From Acidobacteriota bacterium (GTDB lineage Bacteria > Acidobacteriota > Blastocatellia > Pyrinomonadales > Pyrinomonadaceae), in contig JAHBSG010000008.1 in NCBI GenBank assembly GCA_019639235.1, positions 62,001 through 126,000 on the forward strand: a stretch of 64,000 nucleotides of DNA. The letters run 5' to 3'. This document shows, piece after piece, positions 51,565-60,337 of this stretch (position 1 is the stretch's first letter; every line of letters begins with the position of its first letter). The notes beneath the pieces are model-generated. The model searched no databases and was not told the DNA's origin. It was given only the letters and a program-made list of their open reading frames with translations. The position numbers were made by a program, and so were the translations under genes.

Positions 51565-53452
51565 AGTAAGCTACCGCGACGTCGTGGTCCGAAAAGCCTT
51601 CGATCCGCTCTCCGTCTGCCCGAAATGCCTTCGGAAAATCGGCATTGACCCTCAAATACCCGAAGCCATTCAGGTGCTTTCGCATCGGTTCGTTGATGAT
51701 GATGTGGTCAAGCGATTGAGCGCTTCCGTCAAAAACGTACGAGTATCTCTGCGATGTCTGGATCAGGCCAACCAGGTTGATGAGGTCGCGTTCGACAAGG
51801 TCCGGCGATGAAGCGAGAACAGCATCCTTCGGCGTCGGCTTTCCGGTCAGCGTGCCGATGATATCGACCAGCCCGTCGTTGAATTGAAAGGCATTCAGGT
51901 CGCCGGCGATGACGATCCGCTCGTTCGGGTCGGCCTTTTGCCGTTCATTGACCCATTTCGCGATGTACTCCGCCTGCAGTGCCCGCTTTGCCCTGACCCG
52001 CGGGCCGTCGCGTTCGTCGGTTATCCCGCGGAGCGATTTCAGGTGATTGCTCATCACCGTTACGCGAAACGGCGTCCCGGTCTTTTCGTCGCGGATCTCC
52101 GCTTCGATCACGAACGGCGGCCGGTCGTGGAGGATCGCATCGCTCCTGCCGCCGGGCTCGCTGAAACGTTCGTTCTTGCCAAGCTGTTTTGCCGAGCGGA
52201 CGGTCACGCGGCTGCCCTTGACGAGGAACCCGACATCGATGCTGCGGCCGTCGTTTCCTTCTTCAAGATATGCCTCGTACTTAGGGTCCGGCTGGCCGGC
52301 GGCAACGGCACCGGCATTCACCGCCTTTGCGAGCTGGCGGAGCACGTTCAGGTTCTCGGCCTCAACAACGGCGATGATGTCCGGGCGGCTGGCAAGTTCA
52401 TTGATCGCCCGGGAGACCTTTTTGACACGTTTCTCAAATGCCTCTTTCGTGGCGACGTCCTCGCGAATGTTCGGGTCGTCCTCGTCGTCAACAAAGGTCT
52501 CGATGTTCATCGCGGCGATAGAGAACTGCCGCTCCGTAGGCGGCGGCAAGGGAAGCGGGCGAATTCCGCCCGCCACCGAAGGCGGAGTGCCGGCGTCGGT
52601 AACTATGGTGTAGCGGCCAAAGCCATAATGAAGCACTCCTGTCACATCTTTTAGCTCTTGGCCGGCCATCACATTCATCGGGGTCGAGGAGATCTGCGAA
52701 CGCGTATCAACGCGAATCAACTCCTGATTGCCGTCAAAGATCGGGATCTTCGGAAAGTCCTTCTTCCATTTGTCGCGGTCGGGCGAGGTGAGGAAGAAAA
52801 GCGGTTCAAGCCCGGGCTCGCGGAAGGGCCGCGGATATCCCTTCAGGACGCCGAAGAATGTTCCGTCCGATTCGACCGTTTCGGTCTTGGCATCAACCCT
52901 TCCGCCGGTTGGCGCGACCACGGCCATCGTCGTAACGGCGACCCGCATTCCTTCATATTTTTCCAGCTGATCGACCGAGTTCGGCTCGAAGTCGTCCGGC
53001 GAGAGCACGACCGGCTTCGGTAGGGCAACGTTCTTCGCCGTGACGGCAAAAAAGTCGCGTCCTTGCGTGTATGAGATCTCGGTTATGGTAAGCGTGGCGA
53101 CGACGTTTCCGGGCCGGAACTCGGTTACGCGGCCCGAAACCGTTACGGCATTGCCGGGAACTGCATCAGGCGGCGGTTCGGCCCTGGTGAAAACGTAAAT
53201 TCCTTCAGAGGTCTTCGGGTCGTTGTCCGTTTGGCCGTCCGGCGTTTGAATGAAAAAGCCGTTCCGGAGCCGAGCCGTGACGACGCCGCTGACCTTTACC
53301 TCCTGATTCTGATAGGTCGAGAAATTGGCAGTTCCCTGAATGGCCGCGATCGGATATTCGCGCTGGGCGGCGGCGGGAAGGCAAAGAAAGCCCGCAACAA
53401 AAAGGATGCGGGCGGCTCGGAAAATGCCTTTCGGCAGAATGTGTCTTTTCAT
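51548..53452 (-). CDS. Secreted endonuclease/exonuclease/phosphatase-family protein
   Basis: 634 residues. After a signal peptide (about 1-28, ending PAAAQR) comes an OB-fold-like region (about 30-290, IAAIQGTANFSTYQNQEVKV, AVTVSGRVTEFRPGNVVATL), then an EEP domain from about 310: FSIAAMNIETFVDD, IIAVVEAENL, VTVMSNHLKSL, VIAGDLNAFQFND and SLDHIIINEPM supply the metal-binding Asn, Glu, Asp and His, ending with GFSDHDVAVAYFKL. This layout resembles ExeM/NucH secreted DNases. The ATG overlaps the TAA of the upstream nuclease gene (TAATG), so the two secreted nucleases are translationally coupled. Confidence 0.88.
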   Translation of the reverse strand: MKRHILPKGIFRAARILFVAGFLCLPAAAQREYPIAAIQGTANFSTYQNQEVKVSGVVTARLRNGFFIQTPDGQTDNDPKTSEGIYVFTRAEPPPDAVPGNAVTVSGRVTEFRPGNVVATLTITEISYTQGRDFFAVTAKNVALPKPVVLSPDDFEPNSVDQLEKYEGMRVAVTTMAVVAPTGGRVDAKTETVESDGTFFGVLKGYPRPFREPGLEPLFFLTSPDRDKWKKDFPKIPIFDGNQELIRVDTRSQISSTPMNVMAGQELKDVTGVLHYGFGRYTIVTDAGTPPSVAGGIRPLPLPPPTERQFSIAAMNIETFVDDEDDPNIREDVATKEAFEKRVKKVSRAINELASRPDIIAVVEAENLNVLRQLAKAVNAGAVAAGQPDPKYEAYLEEGNDGRSIDVGFLVKGSRVTVRSAKQLGKNERFSEPGGRSDAILHDRPPFVIEAEIRDEKTGTPFRVTVMSNHLKSLRGITDERDGPRVRAKRALQAEYIAKWVNERQKADPNERIVIAGDLNAFQFNDGLVDIIGTLTGKPTPKDAVLASSPDLVERDLINLVGLIQTSQRYSYVFDGSAQSLDHIIINEPMRKHLNGFGYLRVNADFPKAFRADGERIEGFSDHDVAVAYFKLDQ

Positions 53453-55149
53453 TACTGTCGGTCTCTTCGTCGTTCGATGATCTCCTGCGTATTCCGCGGG
53501 ATAGCACTAAAGAAATCGTGTCCGGTCATCACCTCGACCGCATCCACCGTGACGCGGAAATTGCGCCAGGGCGAACCCTGATTAAGCGGCGGGAAGTTCG
53601 GGACTATGATGCCGAATGCCCGCGTCGCTTTGCTTACCCGCTGGAGGTCGTTGCTGCCGTTCGGCAAAATGAGCACGACCTTCCAGGTGTATTGCGGAAC
53701 AACGACGCGGCCCTGGGCTATCGTGCCGATATTGCCGTGGACTCCGGAGATGATGTAGATCTCATTGCCCGAGTTTGCGAGCGAGCGAAGGTAGATCTCA
53801 AAGTCGTTCCACGCTCCCTGATTGTTTGCCCCGAGCTGCGGGACCATGTTGGTCATCAGGAACGTTGCCGAGTTGTCGGCGACCGAACGCGTTCGGTCAC
53901 CCGACGGGCACATATGCCCGCGGTCGTAGCCTGAGCCTGAATAGTCGGCGTCCTGCACCTGATACCAACCGGCGGGCAGCGTCGTATCCGGTCGATAGTC
54001 GTCCTGCCGGTCGGCGGTGCCGATCCAAGTGCTGTCGAGCCGCCACGCGACCCAATTTGCCGTCGCCTTACTGCGGTTATACGAGAGTGAGTACTGCGGC
54101 TTCGCCATCAGATAGTTATTCTCGTTCGCAACGTCGGGCGTTGCATTGCTCGGATTGCCGAACAAGAGCGGATCGTCATTCGGAAGCGGTGCATTAACGG
54201 TCAGAAGAACTTGAACCGGAGCGACGCGGCCCTGAAGATCGGCGGCCGCTCCCGCAACAACGGCCGGCCCGCCCGAGGTTCCGGGAGCGATGGCCGCCTG
54301 AAATGAGAATATGTTGTCGCCTGCGTTCTGGTCGCCGTTCGTACCGTCGTCAAAGAACTGCTGGCTTGCGGCGCCCCCGATCGCCTGGAGATTTGCGGCA
54401 ACGGCGATGTTGGTGCTCGGCGGCGTAGTAGCGGGAACGACCGTAACGGTCAAAAGCGTAGTGCCGCCCGGAGTTACGGTCGTCGGGTTGGCGTTCATCG
54501 CCGCGAAAAGGGTCGTGCCGCCGCCGGAACACGTAACGATCGTCGTCGAATTTCGCGGTGCCGATGGGACGAGGTTCTGAAAGTCGCTCGCGTTGTTGTC
54601 TGTGTCCTGGCAGCCGTTCTCTTTTCGGGCCTGGCTGTTGTTGTTGCCCGGTGCGGGCGTGACCGATCCTTCAACGAAAATGTTCGTCGCCGAGCCCCAG
54701 CCGACCGAATCGATGATCGCTCCGGTGTCCGTGGCTCCTTGTCGGATCGCGATACCGCCGCCCGTTGCTCCCATCGAACGGATCGTCGGGTCATAGGTCT
54801 TATCCGGAGTGACGCCGCCGTCGTAGCCGCTTTGCGACGCGATCAAGTAAAACTGGCCGGGTTGAAGAATGGTCGAGGTCGTCCATTCCGCCATCGGGCT
54901 GCCGTCCGTCGTCCCGGTTGCTGAGCGGTAAACGACCTTGTAATTGATGAGATCAACGGCCGTCGAGCTTGTGTTGTGGATCTCGATGAACTCGTCCGTT
55001 GCAGAACCACCGCCGGCCTGGAACTGGCTGACGACAAGATTGGGAGAGACCGCCACCGTCGATGCCGACTCGGCCTGCGGTCGGTCAAAGGGCGTAACGA
55101 GCAGCCCGAAGACGGCAGCGAACACTCCGAAGATGAAAAAACTCCGCAT
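53452..55149 (-). CDS. Secreted NucA-like nuclease with lamin-tail domain
   Basis: 565 residues. Signal peptide (about 1-27), then a lamin-tail domain (about 35-155, VVSQFQAGGGSATDEFIEIH, PGQFYLIASQSGYDG), a beta-sandwich linker rich in Thr and Gly, and a non-specific endonuclease domain (about 330-565) with DADYSGSGYDRGHMCPSGDR (catalytic His) and MTNMVPQLGANNQGAWNDF. Lamin-tail domains often anchor or guide extracellular nucleases. It belongs with the EEP protein encoded directly downstream; the pair would strip and degrade extracellular DNA. The ATG at 55149 fits the signal peptide better than 55179. Confidence 0.9.
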   Translation of the reverse strand: MRSFFIFGVFAAVFGLLVTPFDRPQAESASTVAVSPNLVVSQFQAGGGSATDEFIEIHNTSSTAVDLINYKVVYRSATGTTDGSPMAEWTTSTILQPGQFYLIASQSGYDGGVTPDKTYDPTIRSMGATGGGIAIRQGATDTGAIIDSVGWGSATNIFVEGSVTPAPGNNNSQARKENGCQDTDNNASDFQNLVPSAPRNSTTIVTCSGGGTTLFAAMNANPTTVTPGGTTLLTVTVVPATTPPSTNIAVAANLQAIGGAASQQFFDDGTNGDQNAGDNIFSFQAAIAPGTSGGPAVVAGAAADLQGRVAPVQVLLTVNAPLPNDDPLLFGNPSNATPDVANENNYLMAKPQYSLSYNRSKATANWVAWRLDSTWIGTADRQDDYRPDTTLPAGWYQVQDADYSGSGYDRGHMCPSGDRTRSVADNSATFLMTNMVPQLGANNQGAWNDFEIYLRSLANSGNEIYIISGVHGNIGTIAQGRVVVPQYTWKVVLILPNGSNDLQRVSKATRAFGIIVPNFPPLNQGSPWRNFRVTVDAVEVMTGHDFFSAIPRNTQEIIERRRDRQ

Positions 55150-55268
55150 AATAAAGACAGAACCTGAATATCGGTGCAATCTTTATTTGTAGCATATTGG
55201 ACGCATTTTGGGCATTTTCCCGAGAACGTATTTCCCGGCTTGTTCACATCGGCGAGGCCGCGGGGCCA

Positions 55269-56522
55269 TCAGCTCGCAAGGCGGGCGATCCTTTCGATCA
55301 GCGAGCGTCGGATAACTGTGTTGTCGGTAAGTGAAAGGGCTGTTGTAAATGCCGCCTCTGCCTCGGCCGCACGGCCCGCTTCGGCGAGGAAATGCCCGCG
55401 GGTGATCTGGTAAAGATAGAAGCGGTCGAACCGTCCATCGGCGAATCGCGCATCCAGCTCGGAAAGAGCCTGCCCGACGCCTTCGATCCGCGATAGCACG
55501 ATCAAACGGTTAAGCTCGACAACGTCGGAATACCGCCTCTGCTGGAGTTCATCGTAACAAGCAAGGATTCGCGGCCAATCGGTTTCGGCAAAGCTCGGTG
55601 CGAGGGTGTAAACGCCGGCGATCTCCGATTCGAGATGATACTCGGTCCGTTCATCGCCGCGGGCCGAAAGGCGGAAATGTTCGAGCCCGCGTTCGGCGAG
55701 CCGCATATCCCAGCGGCTTCGGTCCTGGTCTTCGAGCAGAACGAGCTCACCGGCTTCGTTCGTCCTTGCGGGAAGCCGTGCAGCCTGAAAACAGAAAAGT
55801 GCCGCGAGCGCCTGCACTCTAGGCGTGCTCGTCTCCGGCGAACGCAAGAGCATCTCGGCGAGACGGATCGCCTCAAAGCAAAGTTCGCGGCGGACGAGGT
55901 CATCTCCGGCGGTCGCGCCAAAGCCCTCATTGAACATCAGATAAAGCACACGCAGGACCGCATCGAGGCGTTCCAGCAGCTCACGCGAGGGCGGCAATTC
56001 GGGAAACCTCGTGTCCTCGCGGAGCCGTTTCTTAGCACGCGTCAGCATCTTCGCGATGGCTTCGTCATTCGAGAGAAACGCACGGGCGATCTCCGGCACA
56101 CTAAAGCCGCCGACGATCTTCAGCGTCAGGGCGACCCGCGAATCCGCTGCGACAGCCGGACTGCAGCAGGCAAAGATCATCCGGAGCTCATCGTCGCCAA
56201 TCGGCGAAAGATGTTTATCCGGCGTCGTTGAGGCTGTGTCGGCTAGTTCGAAGCTCTCTTCAGTTTCAAGGCCGACACTTTTGCCGGCCCGTCTTAGCTC
56301 GTCGATGACCTTATTGCGGGCGGTCTGTATCAGCCAGGCCGAGGGATTCTCGGGCACTCCGAATGGCCATTTCCGCATCGCCGCGATCATCGCTTCCTGC
56401 ACGGCGTCCTCGATCAGTTCGAGCTTGTCGATCCCGAATATCCGCGACAAAAGAGAGACCATCTGCCCGGCCCTTTGGCGAAACAGATGGTCGATGATCT
56501 CGTTGGTTTTGTCGAGGTCCAT
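55269..56522 (-). CDS. ECF42-type RNA polymerase sigma factor
   Basis: 417 residues, much longer than ordinary ECF factors. Region 2 (AGQMVSLLSRIFGIDKLELI, EDAVQEAMIAAMRKWPFGVP, SAWLIQTARNKVIDELRR) and region 4 (RVALTLKIVGGFSVPEIARA, FLSNDEAIAKMLTRAKKRLR) are followed by a C-terminal helical extension of about 220 residues (DUF6596 type). This is the architecture of ECF42 factors, which lack anti-sigma factors and sit beside DGPF-family genes, as here. The extension is believed to control activity. The ATG at 56522 lies four bases after the DGPF gene stop. Function of the regulon unknown. Confidence 0.9.
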   Translation of the reverse strand: MDLDKTNEIIDHLFRQRAGQMVSLLSRIFGIDKLELIEDAVQEAMIAAMRKWPFGVPENPSAWLIQTARNKVIDELRRAGKSVGLETEESFELADTASTTPDKHLSPIGDDELRMIFACCSPAVAADSRVALTLKIVGGFSVPEIARAFLSNDEAIAKMLTRAKKRLREDTRFPELPPSRELLERLDAVLRVLYLMFNEGFGATAGDDLVRRELCFEAIRLAEMLLRSPETSTPRVQALAALFCFQAARLPARTNEAGELVLLEDQDRSRWDMRLAERGLEHFRLSARGDERTEYHLESEIAGVYTLAPSFAETDWPRILACYDELQQRRYSDVVELNRLIVLSRIEGVGQALSELDARFADGRFDRFYLYQITRGHFLAEAGRAAEAEAAFTTALSLTDNTVIRRSLIERIARLAS

Positions 56523-56526
56523 CGGG

Positions 56527-56880
56527 TCAGGACATTTGCTCGATCTCTCGAAGTTCGATCCAGCCGCCATATTTCAGGTGCGGGCAGCCGCTTGCGACCT
56601 CGGCCGCCTCATTGTAATCAGCCGCGGCGATGGTGTAAAAGCCGCCGACGATCTCCTTCGCTTCGGTGTAGGGGCCGTCGGACACGCGAAATTCGCCGCC
56701 GAATCCGTGAAGGTGCTTGCCGCCCTCGTCGCGGAGCTTTTCGCCGCCGACGAGCCGGTTTTCCGAAGCAAGCTTCGCCGACCAGGCGACGTATTCATTG
56801 ATGACGGCCTCGATGGCCTCGGGCGAAAGTCCGGAAAAATCCGACGGCTGTTCGTGAAGTAAAAGCATGTAGTTTGGCAT
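56527..56880 (-). CDS. YCII-related DGPF-family protein
   Basis: 117 residues of the YCII/DGPF fold: MPNYMLLLHEQPSDFSGLSP, then GGEKLRDEGGKHLHG and VSDGPYTEAKEIVGGFYTIA, where DGPYTEAKE is the variant of the DGPF motif, and a final CPHLKYGGWIELREIEQM. These small cytoplasmic proteins accompany ECF42 sigma factors and are thought to be their targets or modulators; no enzyme activity is known. The ATG at 56880 begins the family sequence. It is the first gene of the two-gene unit. Confidence 0.9.
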   Translation of the reverse strand: MPNYMLLLHEQPSDFSGLSPEAIEAVINEYVAWSAKLASENRLVGGEKLRDEGGKHLHGFGGEFRVSDGPYTEAKEIVGGFYTIAAADYNEAAEVASGCPHLKYGGWIELREIEQMS

Positions 56881-56982
56881 AAGTGTCTCCTGTTGTTTAA
56901 TTCGCAGCGGTCGTGCCGCTTTCACCTTATTAACGAACAGCGACGCCCGAAATGGACATACATTGCAAAAAAATTTGATCGA

Positions 56983-57342
56983 TCAATTGGTGATGATCCT
57001 GAGAGCCTTGAGAACCTTTTCCGGGTCGTCGGTGGCCCGAACGGGTTCTGACCCATTTCCCTTGACCGTTTCGCCGTGTTCGACCGAGGCAAGCATCATT
57101 CCGGCGTCGGTCGCCAGAAGCGAGAGTTTTCGGCCCTTTTCATCTTTGAGCGAATCCAGGATCTTCGTGATCTGCTCGGTTGCTTCGATGAGTTGCTTGT
57201 CGTGAAACTCTGATTCGTTAGCTTTCGCAAGTTTTGCATAGAAACATGACCGTGTTCCATCCAAGCAAACAACCTTTGTGTAGTAAGCGTTAAACTCACA
57301 ATCTCGTCCGGTACATCCGGAAACCAGCTCTTCATTTTCCAT
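56983..57342 (-). CDS. Hypothetical protein with conserved-looking cysteines
   Basis: 119 residues, no family recognised. The N-terminal 35 residues contain four cysteines (GCTGRDCEFNAYYTKVVC, then SC), suggesting a zinc site or disulfides in a small module. The rest is helical and charged (IEATEQITKILDSLKDEKGR) and ends VLKALRIITN. There is no signal peptide. The start MENEELVSG (57342) is likely, but 57390 is possible. It lies between the DGPF gene and the kinase gene, all minus strand, with gaps of about 65 and 100 bases, so an operon is uncertain. Confidence 0.5.
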   Translation of the reverse strand: MENEELVSGCTGRDCEFNAYYTKVVCLDGTRSCFYAKLAKANESEFHDKQLIEATEQITKILDSLKDEKGRKLSLLATDAGMMLASVEHGETVKGNGSEPVRATDDPEKVLKALRIITN

Positions 57343-57406
57343 CTTTATCGTCTTCCGTACGGCCGCAGGCCGGTTTTTTCGAAGGAGCATTTCGCGTGCA
57401 GCAAAT

Positions 57407-60145
57407 CTATTTTGTAAGCGTTATGCGGACGACATCGGCAATTGTGTGCCCTCTTGAAAATGCGATGGCACCGGTTCGATAGTCAACCGCGAGGCCGTAA
57501 ATGGAATCGCTTTCGAACCTCGAGATCTGCGTCGGTTTCCCGCCCGTGATCGGTTGCGAGGCTAGCTGGTGGGTGGCGGTTGTCCTGTCAATGTAAATCA
57601 CCGACTGTCCATCTGCGGACCAAGAGAAATTCCGTGTTCCGGCGATCTGCGGATAGCCGAGAAATTTCGGGTCGCCGCCATTTATGTCGAGAAGTGCAAG
57701 CTCGCGCGTTCCGCCTACCGTCCGCCGGCAAACGGCCAATATCTGTTTTGAATCGGGCGAAATGCTCGGTCGTTCACATTCGAATCGCCGGTCGGTCAAC
57801 TGGACGGGTTCCCCTCCTTGCCGAGGCATCTTCCAAAGCGAGTACATTTCATCTTTATCGGACGCGGCATATACGATCCACTGCCCGTCGGGGGTGATCC
57901 GCGGATCTGTGGCCGCTTCTGCCGATGGCGATAGAAAAAGCTTTTCTTTACTGTCGATTCGTTGTGAGGCGATCTGTGGCAGGTCGCCTTCGGTGTGCAT
58001 ATATACGATTTGGCTTCCATCAGGTGAGATGGCCGGAAAAGCGTATTTGCCCGGGCCGGTGACGACAGCCGTCCGTTCGCGTCCTTCGCTGTTGATCCGC
58101 CAGATGGATTGCCGTGCACGCTCTCTAACAGAAAAGAAAATATCGCCATTTGGTGCGAAAGCGATACCTGACATTCCTTCGTCAAGCCCAACGTCCGTTG
58201 TCAGTTGCGTGGCTGATTCAGCATTCGCCGGGCCGAGCGTCCAGATATTCGCCTTTCTAATGAACTGTACGGTGGCAAGCGATCTGCCATCGGACGAGAC
58301 ACTGACCGAGAAGTAATCGTTCGCGTCGTTCGTAACCCGTGTAAGCTCACCGTCCGGATACGTGAGTCGCCAGATCTGCGAGACCTCCGTTTCCCGGTCG
58401 CGGGCGCTCATATAGATGCTACGGCCGTCCGCACTCAATACAAAGCCCGAGATCATGAGCCATCGGCGAGGGTCGATCTCTTTTATCGATAGGTCCGCCA
58501 GGGTGATCTCGGCAAGGTAGTAGGAGCCTGTAGCTCGCTCAAATGCAACGACGACGAACTTGTCGGCAACGGGAGACCAATCGGCAAAATTCCACCTGTC
58601 ATCATTTTCCGGACGAATGTGCTTCGTGGCCGAAGTGCCGTCGGGGTTCGCCGTTACCAGATACTGGTCATTATCGATGTAGGCGATCTTTGATGAGTCG
58701 CGTGAGAACGAAACGCGAGATTTGACGCGATCGGCGATCTTCTGCCGTGTGCCCCCGAGCACCGGCACCCGATAAAGTCCGTTCGAGCCGCTCTCATCGA
58801 TCGCAGTGAAATACACGAAAATACCATTGCTCGAGAACGCAATGCCTCGGTGCTGCAATCGCTCCGGTTGGGTGATCTGGATATTCGCCCTTGTCTCGAC
58901 CTGCCGATACCAGAGGCTCTCCAACCCATTCTCGGCGATCGCATAGACGATATATTTTCCGTCCGGTGATACTGCGACCTGGTCGCCAACGACATTCCCG
59001 CTTGTCGTCACCTTCTCGAGCTGCAAATTTCCAAATGATTGCGTAGCCTGCTTGGGACTGACGAATTTCTGGATGCCGAGAAAAAGCCCGCCGATCACGA
59101 CCGTAAACAGTAAAATCGAGCCGAACGCTCGTCCGGGGTGAATCGCAACCTCATTGGCGATAAAGCCTGTTATGGTTTTCGTATCGTACTGCAAATGGCC
59201 GCCGGTATCTGGACGGAGAAGCGTGTCGCCCGTCACCTTTGCAACGCTCGGGTCGCTTATCATCGCCAACCGCTGGGATGAAGATGCGGTCAAGCCGAGC
59301 GACGGCATTATGTCCTTTAGATCCGCGAGGAGTTCGCGGGCGGATTGATAACGTTCGTCCCGGTCCTTTCGGAGGCATTTTCGGATAAGGACCTGAAGAT
59401 CGTGCGGCGTTTGCGGGGCGATCTCGGCAACCGGCTCGGGCTCCTTGTGAATGATAGAAGCGATCACGTCAACATAGTTCTCCCCGGTGAAGGGAAGCCG
59501 GCCCGAGACCATTTGATAGAGCAGGGTGCCGAAGCTGAAGATATCCGAACGGCCATCAACGATTCTGCCTCGCGCCTGCTCGGGCGACATAAATGACGCT
59601 GTGCCGAGGATCATTCCGGGATTCGTTCGATGGGCAACGGTCTCGGCATCCGGGTCGGAGCTCCCGTCATTCTCGGTCAGCTTCACAAGGCCGAAGTCGA
59701 GCACTTTTACAAGCCCGTCCGGCCGGATGATGATGTTGTCCGGTTTTACGTCGCGATGGACGACGCCTGCTTCGTGTGCGGCGGCAAGTGCACCGGCGAC
59801 CTGTATAGCGATATCGACGACCGTCGCCATCTCGAGCCGCTTATTACGGAGAGTCCGGGCAAGCGTTTCGCCCTTGACGTATTCCATCGCGATGTACGGC
59901 ATTTCGCCGTCATCGTTTATTTCGTAGATGGTGAAGATGTTGGGGTGATTTAATGCAGAAGCGGTCTTGGCCTCAAGAACGAAGCGACGCATCCGCTCGG
60001 GTTCGCTCGCAACCTCTGCGGGCAGCACCTTGAGCGCGGCCTTTCGGCCGAGCTTTTCATCTTCGGCGAGAAAGACCTCGCCCATGCCGCCCGAGCCGAT
60101 CTTTTCGATTATCCTGTATCGACCGATGGTCTGATCTGTAAGCAT
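57407..60145 (-). CDS. Serine/threonine protein kinase with TolB-like beta-propeller
   Basis: 912 residues. The kinase domain (about 9-280) has the glycine loop GSGGMGEV at 17-24, Lys39 in AALKVLP, the catalytic HRDVKPDNIII and DFGLVKL, and the APE-equivalent MSPEQARG, so it should be active. A single membrane span near 345-365 (FGSILLFTVVIGGLFLGIQK) puts the C-terminal 540 residues outside. These are repeats of the TolB/WD40-like kind (VAVSPDGKYIVYAIAEN, AISPDGSQIVYMHTEGDLPQ) forming a propeller sensor. This fusion is common in Acidobacteriota. ATG 60145 precedes the kinase motif by 16 residues; 60166 is possible. Confidence 0.92.
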   Translation of the reverse strand: MLTDQTIGRYRIIEKIGSGGMGEVFLAEDEKLGRKAALKVLPAEVASEPERMRRFVLEAKTASALNHPNIFTIYEINDDGEMPYIAMEYVKGETLARTLRNKRLEMATVVDIAIQVAGALAAAHEAGVVHRDVKPDNIIIRPDGLVKVLDFGLVKLTENDGSSDPDAETVAHRTNPGMILGTASFMSPEQARGRIVDGRSDIFSFGTLLYQMVSGRLPFTGENYVDVIASIIHKEPEPVAEIAPQTPHDLQVLIRKCLRKDRDERYQSARELLADLKDIMPSLGLTASSSQRLAMISDPSVAKVTGDTLLRPDTGGHLQYDTKTITGFIANEVAIHPGRAFGSILLFTVVIGGLFLGIQKFVSPKQATQSFGNLQLEKVTTSGNVVGDQVAVSPDGKYIVYAIAENGLESLWYRQVETRANIQITQPERLQHRGIAFSSNGIFVYFTAIDESGSNGLYRVPVLGGTRQKIADRVKSRVSFSRDSSKIAYIDNDQYLVTANPDGTSATKHIRPENDDRWNFADWSPVADKFVVVAFERATGSYYLAEITLADLSIKEIDPRRWLMISGFVLSADGRSIYMSARDRETEVSQIWRLTYPDGELTRVTNDANDYFSVSVSSDGRSLATVQFIRKANIWTLGPANAESATQLTTDVGLDEGMSGIAFAPNGDIFFSVRERARQSIWRINSEGRERTAVVTGPGKYAFPAISPDGSQIVYMHTEGDLPQIASQRIDSKEKLFLSPSAEAATDPRITPDGQWIVYAASDKDEMYSLWKMPRQGGEPVQLTDRRFECERPSISPDSKQILAVCRRTVGGTRELALLDINGGDPKFLGYPQIAGTRNFSWSADGQSVIYIDRTTATHQLASQPITGGKPTQISRFESDSIYGLAVDYRTGAIAFSRGHTIADVVRITLTK

Positions 60146-60337
60146 GGCGCTCCGCTCCAGATTCAAAGAGGCTTCGGTGGAAGCCGGTCAACCAAAAAAA
60201 GAGGCCGTTAGCTCTTTTCGCACCAGAGAAAAAGCAAATTACGGACCGTAGTTGAGAGCCAGGAAGGCCTTTGCCCAACTGCTTTCGAGGCCACTTCGCC
60301 GAAAGGACGGAGACGATCCGTACTTCCGGCGAAAAAA

